Assembly: GCA_025618425.1 (NCBI GenBank)
Contig: CM046832.1
Location: forward strand, 57,254,587 to 57,318,586
Direction of reading: 5' to 3'
Source: Heliocidaris tuberculata
Lineage: Eukaryota; Echinodermata; Echinoidea; Camarodonta; Echinometridae
DNA length: 64,000 nucleotides
Part shown: piece after piece, positions 13,470 to 27,297 of the stretch
How the letters are laid out: each line of letters opens with the position of its first letter
Position numbering within the stretch: the first letter of the stretch is position 1
The notes under the pieces: model-generated
What the model was told of the DNA's origin: nothing
Seen by the model: only the letters and a program-made list of their open reading frames with translations
Databases searched by the model: none
Made by a program: the position numbers and the translations under genes

Positions 13470-15997
13470 CTCCGATCAACAGGGGGGGCCATGGCCCCCT
13501 TGTGCCCCCCCCTGGCTACGCCAGTGTCTGTTTTTAAAAAGGGACAAATTGGTACAAAGTAATATTCATAAAGTACTTTGCATAATGGTAAGATAATCAG
13601 TAAGCCTTGACAAATCATTTAAAATATCATGGTTAATGGAAAAAAATATCTGCCAATGCCTTATCCTTCTTCCCGCCCCTTTCCCCTCTAAAGGTTAACT
13701 TAAAACAATACCTACAAGTATTATTGGTACAAGGAAACAATTCAGGCCATCAGTGAAATAACATGGGACCTGTATTCACGTGATAGACAATATTTACACT
13801 CTAAAACATGTAGGTACTTTTTTGGTTTTAAGTACTTGGTGGTGGGGTTCAATATTTGATACCAAACAGTCTGTAACATCAATCCAAGTCTGGTTGACCC
13901 CCAAAACTGGGTCACTTCTAACATTTCCAAGCACTTTCAGTATTAAAACAAGCGTAGTCTTACGAGGTGGGGAGGGCTAGGGGCTAGGGGCTGAAAGTAA
14001 AGTTTACATTCGGGCAAGAGGCGTCAGCCCCCCCCCCCCCCCCGCTCAGTTGTAGACAAAGTTCAGCGGTTGGTCTCAATCAGCGCAATTCACGCCTCTC
14101 TATATTTTGACTTTCTTCATTTCAGTATTGCAAAAATCTTTTGCCACGAAAGATCCTTCTAAACTTAGGTGACGTTTTGAGACTGTTTCTGTTTTGAGTA
14201 AAAAGTGGTTTAACACAATATTTCTTGTTACCACTGTTTATCTTATTTTTAAAAAATTGTCTTATATCAGCTTTACTATCTACCTCAAATAGCAGAACTG
14301 AAAGCCCCCACCCCCCAAAAAACAACAAACAAACAAAACAAAAAACAAAACAAAACAAACAAAAAAATGTGACCTTTCGATATTTTTTCTCTGTTTTTGT
14401 ACAAAGTGCAAAACGCAATATTTCTTATTCTATTTGTATATCTTTATTTCTCCTTATTTATGTTTTTAATTACTATTTACCTTAACAAGCAGAACTGAAA
14501 GTAAATAAAGTTGAAAAACAATATGGTGTGTAGGAAATGAGCATTTTAAAGGCAGTGAGCCATCTGTGCTGTCATGGCGTGATCCTACATGTAAACAATT
14601 AACAATGTAATAGATTAGCCTAATTGGAGTACCCTAAAACGTCTTTGGGCCAAGTAAAGTATGTAATAATTTGTTGTACTGTAAAATACATTTATTTAGT
14701 TTGCATATGCTGGTCGACATATTAGGACAGGAACTATCTCTAACAATACAGCTAAAGAACTGCACTTGGTATTTAATTCAGGGGATGGGGGGGGGGGGGG
14801 GGGGGGGATTGACCAGTGATGATAGTCGATGGGAAAGTTCGTAGACTGAAAAACAAAAGTCGTTATAAGTGACTTTATTTCATGTGTATTCAATTGTATT
14901 TCAACCATATTTATTTATTTATATATTTATTCACAATATTTAATCAGGAAACCCAATCAACAAATGCTGCTCTCCCTTGGGGTCCTGTACAAAATAAAGA
15001 TAAAATGCGAGAATCATACATGTGAAGTTAATACATATCAATTATCATTATGTGTAATAAACAAATTAAAAACATCGACAATGAAATAATACGTGTTTGC
15101 TAAAATTACGAACGCATTTCTTGCTTTATAGGTCTGTTATTAGAGGATCTTTTTTCTAAATCAATATTCAGATAGAAAAGGGATAATAAAAGAAAAAGAA
15201 ATTACAAATGATCTACAAAGAAATAAAATCAAATTGCTGTTTTTTATTCAAATTGTACAAAATATAGTTTCTTCTCCTGAAGAGAAGAAACTTAGAAACC
15301 AAAATGTAGCATGACTGTATAATTTTTCTAAACTTGGTGTCAAAATATGTGCAAGACTTCAAGGACAAAAGCCAGAACGTGGCACAGTTTCAGTTTACAG
15401 AAGCAATGAAATTTGTCTGAGGGCCCCTAGCCGCCCCAAAGGCTTGAAGTGAAGGAAGACTCAAGATTATAAGTTTGTTATAGCACCAAATATTTCCCAA
15501 GATGGAAGCCACATGAAGCGTTGAGATGGGAAGTCTAATGACGTCACCAGTGTTTTTCCTGACCCTGGAAACATAGTTACTATGTTTCCAGGGTCAGGAA
15601 AAATACTGTATTAGAATATTCCAATAAGTTTCTAGATTGCCTTGAAGCAGAGATAGGGCAATATAATATTTCATGGCGACCAATTTGAAAATCCAAAATG
15701 GCCGCCATATGCGATGAAGTGTTAGGAGTAGAAGTCTAGTAATGTCACAGTTTGTTTTCTCGACCCAAGAAAAGTAGGATTAGCATATTTCATTCAGTTT
15801 ATACGTTAGAAAGAAGCCGACGTAGGGAAACAAATGTATTTGTGGCGACCACTTTGAAAATTAAAAATGGCCACCATGACCAATGAAGCATTGAGATTGG
15901 AAGTTTAATTATGTCACTAATCGTTTTCCTGACCCAGGAAACAAAGTACTAGCATATTCTTTTAAGTTGCTATTGGTTGACTGGAATATATGTATAT

Positions 15998-16080
<83 letters not shown>

Positions 16081-19000
16081 CATTTTCAAAATACAAAATG
16101 GCCGCCGTGTGCGATGACGCATTAAGATTAGAAGTCTAATTATGTCACCAATTGTTTTATCGACCAAGAAAATGGAGGATTAAAATATTTTTGCTAAGTT
16201 CCTAGGTTGACCGGAAGCAGAGATAAGGCAAATTATATATTACACGTATGCCATTTTGAAAATCCAAAATTGCCTCCATATGCGAGGAAGCGTATAAAGC
16301 AAATTATGTATTTTATGGCGGCCATTTTGAAAATTCAAAATGGCCACCATGCCGGTGTTTGTGCAAATGCCAACATTAATTTTTTTTTTATCCATGCTCT
16401 AACGATTCCGAAAATATATAGTTTTGCTAATCTCAAAAAATTTTGAACAAAATATACATAGTGAACCTGACTAGAAAGCAGCCCTTGCTGGCATTATTTC
16501 TTTGTTTTAGCGAATATCAAAGTGTTGATTTTAGAGTACTATAACTTTTTTGTTAGATAAGCAATGAACTTGTAATTTTCAGATGATATTGACCCTATAT
16601 ATGGATGCTTTTCTGTAAAGTTGGAAGTCAATAATGATTTTATGGACTTTTGAAATATGAGGAAATATGTATTTTGAAGCAATTCATATTTTCGAAAAAA
16701 AAATGATAAAAATCACATTTTCGGCCCAAAATTGTTATACAAATCATCACCAAACCCAGCGAATGTGGTGTCATGTTGTAGAGAATTTAACGCCCTTTGA
16801 TATGTTACTACAAACATGATAGAATGAGGTTCTCTTCCAAAAATATCTTCAAAAGTGTTCAATACTAGTTATATATGGCGGCCATTTTGAAAATCCAAAA
16901 TGGCTGCTCGGTCAGGATATTGTGCAAATGCCAACATCAATTTTCGGATTCCCCATGTTCTGCCGATTCCAAAAATGTATAGTTTTGCTAATCTCCAAAA
17001 ATTTTGAACAAAAATACATAGTGAAACTGACTACATGTCAAACGAAAGAAACGTGGCATCTGCAAAATGCGTAATTCAGTAGAAGAATCGGCATAAATTA
17101 ACAAGGCTTCATGGTAGCATCAAAGTGACAAATAGCATCTTGCAAATTACAAGAATAAAAATTCAACAAATGACAAAACAGATAATTTCAAGGTTTGCTC
17201 TGCAAACCAATAACCTCAGTACAAAGTTTGCCATCGGATGTGCACATTCCCAAAGGTACCTCGAATTGTTTCCCGTCAATGACACAACTCATTCCATGCA
17301 GCGCCGTACCAACAGAAAGTACAAAAATGTTCATGCCAGGACCAAAAGGTACCAGAATAGCCCTATCCCATTTTTGACAACTTGCCTAAATGAATAAAAT
17401 CAGATGGTTGTGTGAGAGGGGTGAATGGACATTAAGATATGCCTAGGTTTATAAATGTTCTATATTATATTATATTTTCTCTCCTACTGTCAGATTAGTA
17501 TGCATGCATATCCTGAAATTTCTTGTATAATATATGAAAAAAGTATGACGGGTATTTTTCTTTAGTCACGCCAACCGAAGGATTAAAATTTCATTCACAT
17601 TTTTTAAAAGGTCTCTTTTAAAGTAAATTCATGAACAATAATACATTTTAAAGCTCCTTGTAACTGCGGAATTATTGTACAAATATACATATAATATACA
17701 TATACATGTTTCAAGGTTTCAAGGTTTCAAGGTTTTCAAGGTTTCTTTATTTTTCACATGTTTTTCAGTGTTTTACATATATACAAATTTATATTACATA
17801 ATATCAAATAAAATTACGATAAGAAGTGTTTATATAAATGGAAAAAAAAAAAAATTAAGTATAGTAATTACATATAATAAACAATTATACTATCATAATT
17901 TCGGTGATATCAGGCATAGTAAAGAAACAAAAGTGGAGGAGTCTATTAAAAAGCACAGCTTGTATTTTATAGACCCCTTTGTGAAAAAAAATATACTTAC
18001 AAATGCTCTAAGTTTATCGAAATAATTACTAAATATATATAATTTACACTACCCCACCCCCCCCCTTACACTACAAAACATATGGCTTGACCAACATTCG
18101 CTGCATCAGCCCAAATTTGGTACAAGGAGATTTTGACGACACTTTTTAAAACGCTGGTGCTCATTTATCCGTGGCAGAAAGTCATGAATGAGGTATCATT
18201 GCAGGGACGGATCTAGCTTTTTTCCAAGGGGGGGGGGGGGGGGGCTGAGTATTATGATGGCGTTTTCCTATGCATTAAATGTTTACTTGGCAGCCCAAGG
18301 GGGGGGGGGTTTAAACCCCCTAACTCCCCCCCCCCCCGTAGATCCGCCACTGCAATGGACACAAAACAAATTACCCTTCGCCATGAAATACATTTCAAGG
18401 TCACATTGGTTATAGCTTTTGAATGAGAAGCTATCAAATTTAGGTATACTTTTTTTTTAATACGCACTGTACATGATCTACATAGTAGAGGGCTAATACC
18501 CCTATTGGTTGCAACAAGCACTGATACAGTTCCGTTTGCAATGTTATATAATTTTTGTGTTCAGAACAACGATCAGCACGGTGTGAACGTGACTGAGGAA
18601 TTTGGAACGCAATATCACAATTATTCTTTATTTCAAACGATGCTTAATGATTCTCTAATAGCCTGTTGTATTGTAATTACTAAAAAATATCTTACTTCGT
18701 TTGTTCGCTACATTACCATTTATATTGTTCATATTTCGAAAAATATGTTTGTGATTCTTCTCTATATTTCTGTATTTGTTTTTTGTCCTGTGTGAAAACT
18801 GTCTATGTACCCTCGAAATACTTTTAGTTGTTAAGGTTTCATGAATAAGTATACAGACAAAACTTGAAAGTATAGCAAAAACCTATTACTTTATCAAAAC
18901 CATACCATTAACCAGCTTTGACCCGGATATGAGGAGAGAAAAACAAAGTTCAAAAAGATTACATTAAAAAAAAAAAAAAAAAACAAAACGCAACAAAGTT

Positions 19001-21214
19001 ATCTTGAATTCTGCCACCATTGTAATCGGAAATGACGTGCAAAGCGGAAAGCTCGATTGACTGTGGTCGACATGTTTTTATCATCAAAGAGTGGAAATTT
19101 TCACCACAAAAGAGAACCGAATACTAAGGTGTTAAGATCATTTCGTTGTTGGTATAAGAACTGTGGCCATGGATACTTGACCCGTGCACCTCAATCGGAT
19201 TAGTCAACCAAAGCAGGATACAACCAGTAATTTGAGCAAGATTGAACACTGATTCCCCAAGTAGGCGAATGCGGATACATCTTCATTACTACTTGAACAG
19301 TATTGTGAGTTTCTTTTTTTTGTAGTATCTTATTTTGCCATTTGTATCGAAAATAGCAAAGTAGCTACCAGGGGCGTAGCTAGAACATTTTGAATGGGGG
19401 GGGGGGGGGATTGTGACACCCAAATTTGCCGACAAAAATGCTGCAACCTAATCTCCCCCCATAAATGATAATAGATGTACAGATCTTGATCATACAAGCC
19501 CATTTTCGCAAGGAGGGGGCTGACGCCTTTTGTCCGATATCAACTTTTCAATATCTAAATTTATGCAAGCGAGCGAAGCGAAAGAACAAATTTTGAAAAA
19601 AACTTTTCGTAGTGAAAATGTACAGAAGTTACATGTAGAAGTTGAATAGTTTGCTGGGAACCTCGCTGCCCATATATGTGGATATTTTGGCTCCTCGTTG
19701 CCTGAATATCAAGTGGGGGTTGCCCAAATATCACAAATCATCATCATCATCATCATCTCCAACTCATGCTCTGTTTTATTTTAAAAATCCTATTGTTGAC
19801 TCAAGAATGCGAGCAATGATGACTTTGATAAAAGTAAAATCTGTCTCCATACATAATCAAATGACGTATCTTAAAGAGTGAGTGCACTGCAAGAAGTGAT
19901 TCATTCTTGAAATTGAGATACAATAGGTGTATTCTAGCATGGGCTAGAAAATGGTTGGTTTCGATTTATGATATTTCTATTGACCTTGCGGTGACAAAGT
20001 ATAGTGTACACGCGGTCACGGCCACTAAACACACTCCACACAAATATGCTGGTCTTTTCTCCTGTTATGCAGATCTGATTGGTTCTTATGCTATACCATA
20101 TTGTTATTCCATCTTAGTATGTCGTCACGCATTCGAGCATTTATAAAAAAAGAAAAAATAACCGTGAAGTGTGAATTTAGCCATGGAACTATAGGAATGA
20201 TTGTCTAAGTGAAACTTTCTACATCACTTCTCACATCTGGTAAATGCCTATGAAATTTTACAACAAGAAATTTGTTTCGGAAGCAAAAACAAAAAACAAA
20301 ACAAAAAACAAAAAAAAAACAATTTGACATTTTATGATTTAATCAAAAGTGTTATCCATTCCTTGGCTATGTTCTGTGGGTCTTAATATAATGTGTGTAA
20401 CCAATATCTTGTGTAGGCTCAGGTTTTTTTTACTGATTGTATGGGGCACACTCTCTCCCCCGAGCCCCGTCGTTTGTTGTTTTGCCACGGATTCCTCTCT
20501 CTCTCCATTTCCCTTACTCTCTTTATCCATCTTTTTTTCGATCCTACTTCGAACGAAGAAAAACGCAGGTTTAGATCAGAGCGCGTTGATAGATGAACCA
20601 CCACCACACAACAATATTCACAATATAGGGTAAAGTCGATGTAGCCCCACTCCTGTTTATACATTAGCCCAGGAAAAACAATACAACTTGCATGGGTCTA
20701 CACACTACGCGGGGCTTCTCAGGTTCATTACAACCCTTTCCCCATCAGCGGATGGGTCCACCCCCTGCCCCTTTTAAAAATCAAATTATGGATATACCAC
20801 TGCATTCGCATCATCTTAATACTTAATACTTAATACTCCATTATCTTCTTCTTCTTCTTCCTACTGTTTAGCCCCCTGTACCAACGGTACCCTTAGATGC
20901 CCCATCAGCAGAGCTTGTTACCTTCCACACGCTGAATGTGATTCTTATGATGACTGTGGTACTGGCTTTGATGAAATGAATTGCCCAGAATCGAGTAAGT
21001 ATGATATCACATCCAAATCCAAATTTTATGTTTTTTCAGGTATTTACAAAAAGGTAAGGATATGACTTCGTATGTTAGACGGCAAATATCCATATTTGGC
21101 CACCTATCTACCATTGTCGTTCCTCTAATAAATAAAGCTTCAAATTTCCACATGTAACGGAACGACAGCAGTACATCAGGGTCCTAACACAGAGGTGGAT
21201 TTGTATATATATTT

Positions 21215-21245
<31 letters not shown>

Positions 21246-22293
21246 CAACTGACATACTAAGTATATAACAAAAATGCCCACTTAATTGTGTAATTATTCT
21301 CAGGATTGTGCCCAGTTTTACAATTCCTACGCCACTGCCCTAATAGCAGCACCCATACGTACGGTTCAATAATCAGTTTGCTTTCCCCTTAAACGTGCAA
21401 ATTTCCATCATGTACAGAAGCGCGCAACTTTTTAAAGAGCCAGATACCAAATTGAATGACATATGCATGTTACCAGGGGTACGGTACATTAGCGTGGTAC
21501 AGAGGTGGCTGGCTGATAATAGCAATACCGATTTTTGTATAATTTAACCACTGTCTTTTCCACTATAGGTAGTGGTTTGGAATGTCAATCGTAAAAAGCT
21601 AATTATAAAAAGGTTTCGTGCGCCATATTGTAAAGTGTTATCTTTTGAAGATACGGATGGTGGTGGTAATATCAGCACTTGGACTAGTGTATACCTGTGC
21701 CACGCACATGACGCAGGTATAAATGGATTCAATGATCAAGCGTTAATTAGTGTTACCATGGCAGTGAGATGGTCAAATGAAAAAAACACTTCGACATTGA
21801 GATCATCCTTACCGTCCTAACATACCGGTTAATTATTGTTAGTCGATCAGATTATTAGGCAAGGCAGAGTTTCAAAATGTTAAGGCCTAAATGGGGAGTA
21901 AACTGCTTGAGTGCAATTATCAACCTTTTTATTTAAAATGCAATTGCAGGTTTATAAAGCTATAAAATATATCACTCGATCCGGGGGCAGGGGGGGGGGG
22001 ATGGAACCTGTCGAGGAGAGTGTATGATAAAAACATGAGTATGAGGTATTACAAATCAAAGGCATTTCCCTCTCCTTTCTTTAGAATATACATAAATCCT
22101 ATACAGCTTTAATAATTAAAAATACACCCCCTCATTTTATCGTTTCCCGTCGGCAAAACTGGTTGATTGATGTTTCTTCATGTTGATGTGGAATAGTTCC
22201 CTCTCCAGTATATTGTATGTGTGTAGGCAATGATTTTCTGCCTCTTGGATTACGGAATCTCATACATGTAGACCTCTAGAGTGAACTAGAGTG

Positions 22294-22376
<83 letters not shown>

Positions 22377-23996
22377 AAAGCGATGACATAGGCATGAACT
22401 TTACATTCGAACCGATGACACACAGCGAACCGATGACGTCATCGGTTGGCAGACCTTGGCAGATAGACCCAAATTACATGCTTTTGCATATAGGGGTAGG
22501 TCATCAGTTAGTGTTACTATAACAAGTCCTGGGTTGTATAGCAAAATTTCAGACGGGTCATCGGTTATGCGGTAAAATTCTATACACACAGGTCATCGGT
22601 TATGGGGTAAAATTCTAGGTTGTAAAAAATGTCATCGGTTAGTATGCGTGCACATGTATATGTGTGTGTGTGTGTGTGCATGTGTGTATTAATAATATAC
22701 ATGTACATGTTCCAGACGAGGTATGAAATTATTATTCCAACTTTTCCCTATGTCCTGTAACTAACTAAGCATCAGGCATTGATCATGACATCGGGGTGAT
22801 TTTCTTGTTGAATGGCTTTTTCTGATCGAAAATACACGTTTTCCTCACTTTTTTTCTCCCTTGTAGATGACTGCAATGAAACAATATATGTCCCGTTTGA
22901 TAATGACTGCAGCGAGCAAAGAAGCAACGGGACCTTCGACTCAAGAGGCTTAGACTTCATTATTGATGGGGAGGTTTTCTTCGGCATACCCCTCTTCGAA
23001 AATGAGTCTCCGATTTATATTGACAGAGTAAGTTCAATAAAGTGATAATATTTTCTGTAGGGGTTTTCAACGCCTGTACACTGTAATCTGGTGGATTTAT
23101 TCCTAGTCTGGACACTCATACAGACCTATGGCAAAACGTCAAATTGCCTAGAAATATCGTATCTTGAAGAGGCATAATAATAGCAATTTTTCATATATAT
23201 ATCCGGAGGAAACGAAGCCGAATTTATTAACTATTGAGAAGGCATCAAATCATGATAAAACAAAACATTTTGAAGAAAATATTAATGTGAATGATCAGAA
23301 CCTAGCTTAGCAACGATTAAAAAAAGTATATTTGAAAAAACAAACAAACAATGATATCATTACCGCGCTCGCCAAGATAAGGACTCATGCAGAACCTAAG
23401 TCGAAGGTAGGTTCCGTGCGCGAACCTTCATGTTATCCTTTATTCCTTCATACTCCTTAACTGTTGACCTTTAGAATGTCAGATAAAGTTCTTTGAGGTT
23501 GATTTTATACTTTCTAGCTGTACACAATTATTTTTTTTTTCTTCAGGTGGTACACTTAAAAAGAATGGTTAGCTTTGAAAATAACCCCAATTTATTGTAA
23601 GGGTCTGTTTTATTCATTCTAGGTGTATCTTGATTGGGGGATAAACGAAGCTGAGTGGCCATCGACAGTTTTGACAGAACAGGGATTTTTCATGCTCATG
23701 ATATCATCCACTTCTAACGAGGGTAATGTCACCAATTCAACGATTGTCACGCTCCAACTGACAGCAAATGTAAGAGCATATTTTGTCTGAGTCTGCTCTC
23801 GATGGCTTTATTTTTAAAGATGAAGGGCATATATTTCTTCGACTTCAAAATGACGCGCAATCGTCTATAATATTATATTAAAGATATAATTGGGACTGCA
23901 AAATCGAAGAATAGCGTTGAAAAGAGATGTACTGAACCTATCGGCTTGCCGCAAGAATGAACAGAAAGCGGAAATTGATGAACGGAAACTTAAGTA

Positions 23997-24084
<88 letters not shown>

Positions 24085-24124
24085 AAGTAGTAGTAGTAGT
24101 AGTATAGCAGCAGCAGCAGCAGTG

Positions 24125-24164
<40 letters not shown>

Positions 24165-25196
24165 CAGTACCAGCAGCAGCAGCAGTAGTAGTAATAGTAG
24201 TAGCATTAGTAGTAGTAGTAGCAGTAGTAATATAGTAGTGGTGGTAATAGTAGAAGTAGTAATACATGTATAGGTTTTTACTAAGTGCGTCGCTATAGAA
24301 CGCAAAGTCTTATACTGCAAAAATCATTTTATTCGGAGAGGAGGTGGAGGGGGGGGGGGCAAGCTATACCCTAACAGACCCTTCCCCCTTCGATTGCTAA
24401 GCTTCTTCAAATGTCCTTCCCCCCCCCCCCCCCCCGGGTCATGACGAGAAGTCGCCTCCCCTGGATCTAGCGTTGCATATATTATTGTCGCATTTACGAC
24501 CGTTTGAATACATTACTTCTTAAGCACCTTCACCCGGGCTGGATTTGGATGAAGAGGACAGGTGGGGGGGGGGGGGGGGGGGGGGGGACACAGATTCCCC
24601 GAAGAAACAGACACAAGGGAGCAAAAGACTGAGGTTATTATTTAACAGCAATCGCATTATTTCGTTATATCTTACAGGAATCCCGTGGCGGAGTTATGAA
24701 GAAACTACGCGAGCCCTTTGAAGTCGACCGACTTGTAATAAGTAGCATAAGGGTTACGCTCAGTTTCGTAAGGGACGCAGAGCCAAGCAATAACACCCCT
24801 TACACACTGCCCGCAACCCTCAACTTTGGCACCGTAGAAGTGGAATTCGTCAGGTGACACTCAAAACAGACAATATAATTTTGTTAAGAGGCAATGCAAA
24901 GTGTTGGTAAAAGCCGGAGAGGTCCAGAAATAAAAAAAGGAAAACAGATTTATATGGAAAGACACACCAACTCTTATAGCTCTCAAAGCTAACTAAAGAA
25001 ATATGGGAGGGGGGGGGGCGGTCTTATTCCATCAAGATGCACCAAGGAAAAAATATTCCACCAAATTCCTGACCCTGACCATCACTGGGCATTGGTTTAG
25101 ATCATAGACGTAGCGGGGTGTTTTAGGTGTTCAAACACCCCTTTTTTACTCGTCAGATAATTTTGGAGTAAGAAGAGACCTCAGAAATGGTGAAGA

Positions 25197-25229
<33 letters not shown>

Positions 25230-27262
25230 AAAACTTAAACACCCCCCTTTCAAAAATCCTGGGTACGACACTGGTTAAGATAAATTCCATCTCGAAAATG
25301 AGGTGTAACGAAGAAGCAATATTTACGGAGTAGAAAACCGTGCTCCAGTCACACCTGCGCAGTGCGGTGATAGGGAACCACAACTGTCTGGTACTTGATT
25401 TGTCACATCTCCTTCTTTCTCTCTCTCTATCCCTCTTTCTTTCTCTCTCTCTCTCTCTCTCTTTTTCTCCCTCTCTGGGGTAAGAATCGAACCAGTGCCA
25501 CCGCGATCTGACAATATCGTTCCGATTCTTCAGTTTCAGTTTCAGTTTTATTTTCATTTCCAACAGAACAGTGATTTTAACAAGAAATCAAATATACAAT
25601 TCAATATTCAATAACAAAATACATTTTCAATGGTTTAAAGTTATGAAATAGAAAGTATACATAGACATCCATTATAATAGTATTGTTTTTTTTTTTTTTT
25701 AAGTTAAACCTGTGGAAATGGAGGGATCCACTGAAAAGCAGAGCTTGTAGAATGTGGATCCCTCGAAATAATGACAAGTATATTTTTAACATGTAAATAT
25801 ATTGACCAGAAAAAAAAAAAATATATATACATAGATTACCAAAAAGTGGCAGAATAATAATAAAATTATAAATCCGTAATTTGAAAACTTGTTACGACAC
25901 GTAAAATCAGTATATAGTATGGTGAACATAATAAAAAGAATATAAGACAACATAAAATGAAGCAAGGGAAGAGAGAAATACAAGGATAATCAATGTTGCT
26001 GCACATGTAAAGAGTAAAGAAAAAGAGAGGAGAGGTGGAGAGGAGAAGAAAGGAGAGAGAGGGAGAGAGCACACGATGTGCATACTACAGGGGTAGTGAC
26101 CATAATTATAGTAAGTTACATACAGAGCGTAAAGAAAGACGTAACGGGAAGGATGAATGCATTAAAAAAGGCGATACATGATTAGACAATGCACTGATAT
26201 TAATTTGTATTGTAAGAAAGTATAAGAAACAATTTCAATTTCCTTTTAAATGAATTAAGTGAGGGGGCAAGTTGAATGTCATTATGAAGAGAGTTCCAAA
26301 ATTTGGGGGCTGTATAAATAAACGTGTTTTGAGCTAGAAGGGTTCTCAGCAGAGGTAGATGAAAGTCATTACAGCGCCGGGATGGGTACTTATGAGAGGA
26401 TTTATTTTGGGGTGAACATATCAAAAAAGGAAGGAAGCATGTCATTATTACAAGAATACATAAACTGACCTAACTGAAGGAGATAAAGATCTTTAATTTT
26501 CAATATTTTATTTTCCAAGAAAAGAGGATCCGTATGGGAGCGAAAATTAGAAAGGCAAATGACACGAAGAGCTTTCTTTTGTAATAATAATATTCTGTTT
26601 AACAGAGTTTGGTGCTTATTGCCCCACACCAGGATTCCATAATGTAGATATGGTAAGACCAGAGAGGAATAAAGCATAAGTAAAGGAGATGAAGGGATAT
26701 GTGTTTTTAATCTATTCATGACACTAATATTTCGAGAAATAGTTTTACAGATGATGTCAATATGATATTTCCAGGAGAGTTTATTGTCGACTGTTACGCC
26801 CAAAAATTTAGTGTGAGAAACACTCTCCAACGGGAAGTCATCGAATTCAATATTGATTGGCAATCAGCCTATAGTATTACTGAACAACATATATTTAGTT
26901 TTTTTTTTTTTTGAGATTAAGTGAAGGTTTGTTTGCTCTAATCCATTGTAGAATCTTAGATAGTTCAGAATTAGCCGTTGGCGCAAGAGTGTATGGATTG
27001 TTGTGGGCAGGGGCGGATCCAGGATTTCGTATTAGGGGGGGCACACAAATGCAGGATTGTCAACTTTGGGAAACTGCTTGGAGGGAGACCCATATTTTTT
27101 TGGTCTCTCGCCAGCCCTCCAAAAGTCGCTCAGTGGGGGGGGGGGGGGGGGGGGGGGTGGCGAGCAAAAAAAAAAAATTTTCGCCAGCCCTCCAAAAGTC
27201 GCTCAGTGGGGGGGGGGGGGGGGGGGTTATGGGGTCCAGTTACCCTCAATAATTCTCTGACA

Positions 27263-27297
<35 letters not shown>

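Larger units (their letters stand above)
15480..16400. repeat. Satellite-like tandem repeat, units about 165-215 bp
   Basis: About five diverged units share 'ttgaaaatccaaaatggccgcc', then a 'gcgatgaagcgtt'-like segment, 'gaagtctaattatgtcacca' and 'cctgacccaggaaac'. Unit length varies partly because of an (AT)n(GT)n tract at 16000-16079. Confidence 0.75.
461..20871 (+). other. Adhesion GPCR intron 1, ~20.4 kb, repeat-rich
   Basis: This runs from the donor gtaagt at 461 to a pyrimidine-rich acceptor ending 'ctactgtttag' at 20871. No independent functional gene was recognised inside. It holds the mobile elements, satellites and microsatellites listed separately. A first intron this long often carries regulatory sequence, but none could be pinned down by eye. 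Confidence 0.8.
20995..22866 (+). other. Adhesion GPCR intron 2
   Basis: Contains a (GA)n run near 21220-21242, a (TA)n tract at 22296-22372 and the CATCGGTT repeat cluster at 22405-22645. The frame at 21572-21820 has no domain resemblance and no splice context. Confidence 0.6.

Noticed and set aside
21572..21820. An 82-codon frame in intron 2 considered as an alternative GPCR exon
   Set aside because: It has no cysteine pattern matching the modules, and no acceptor/donor pair in a compatible phase was found.
23865..24320. Open frames of poly-Leu, poly-Tyr and poly-Ser
   Set aside because: Artefacts of the (AGT)n microsatellite in GPCR intron 4.
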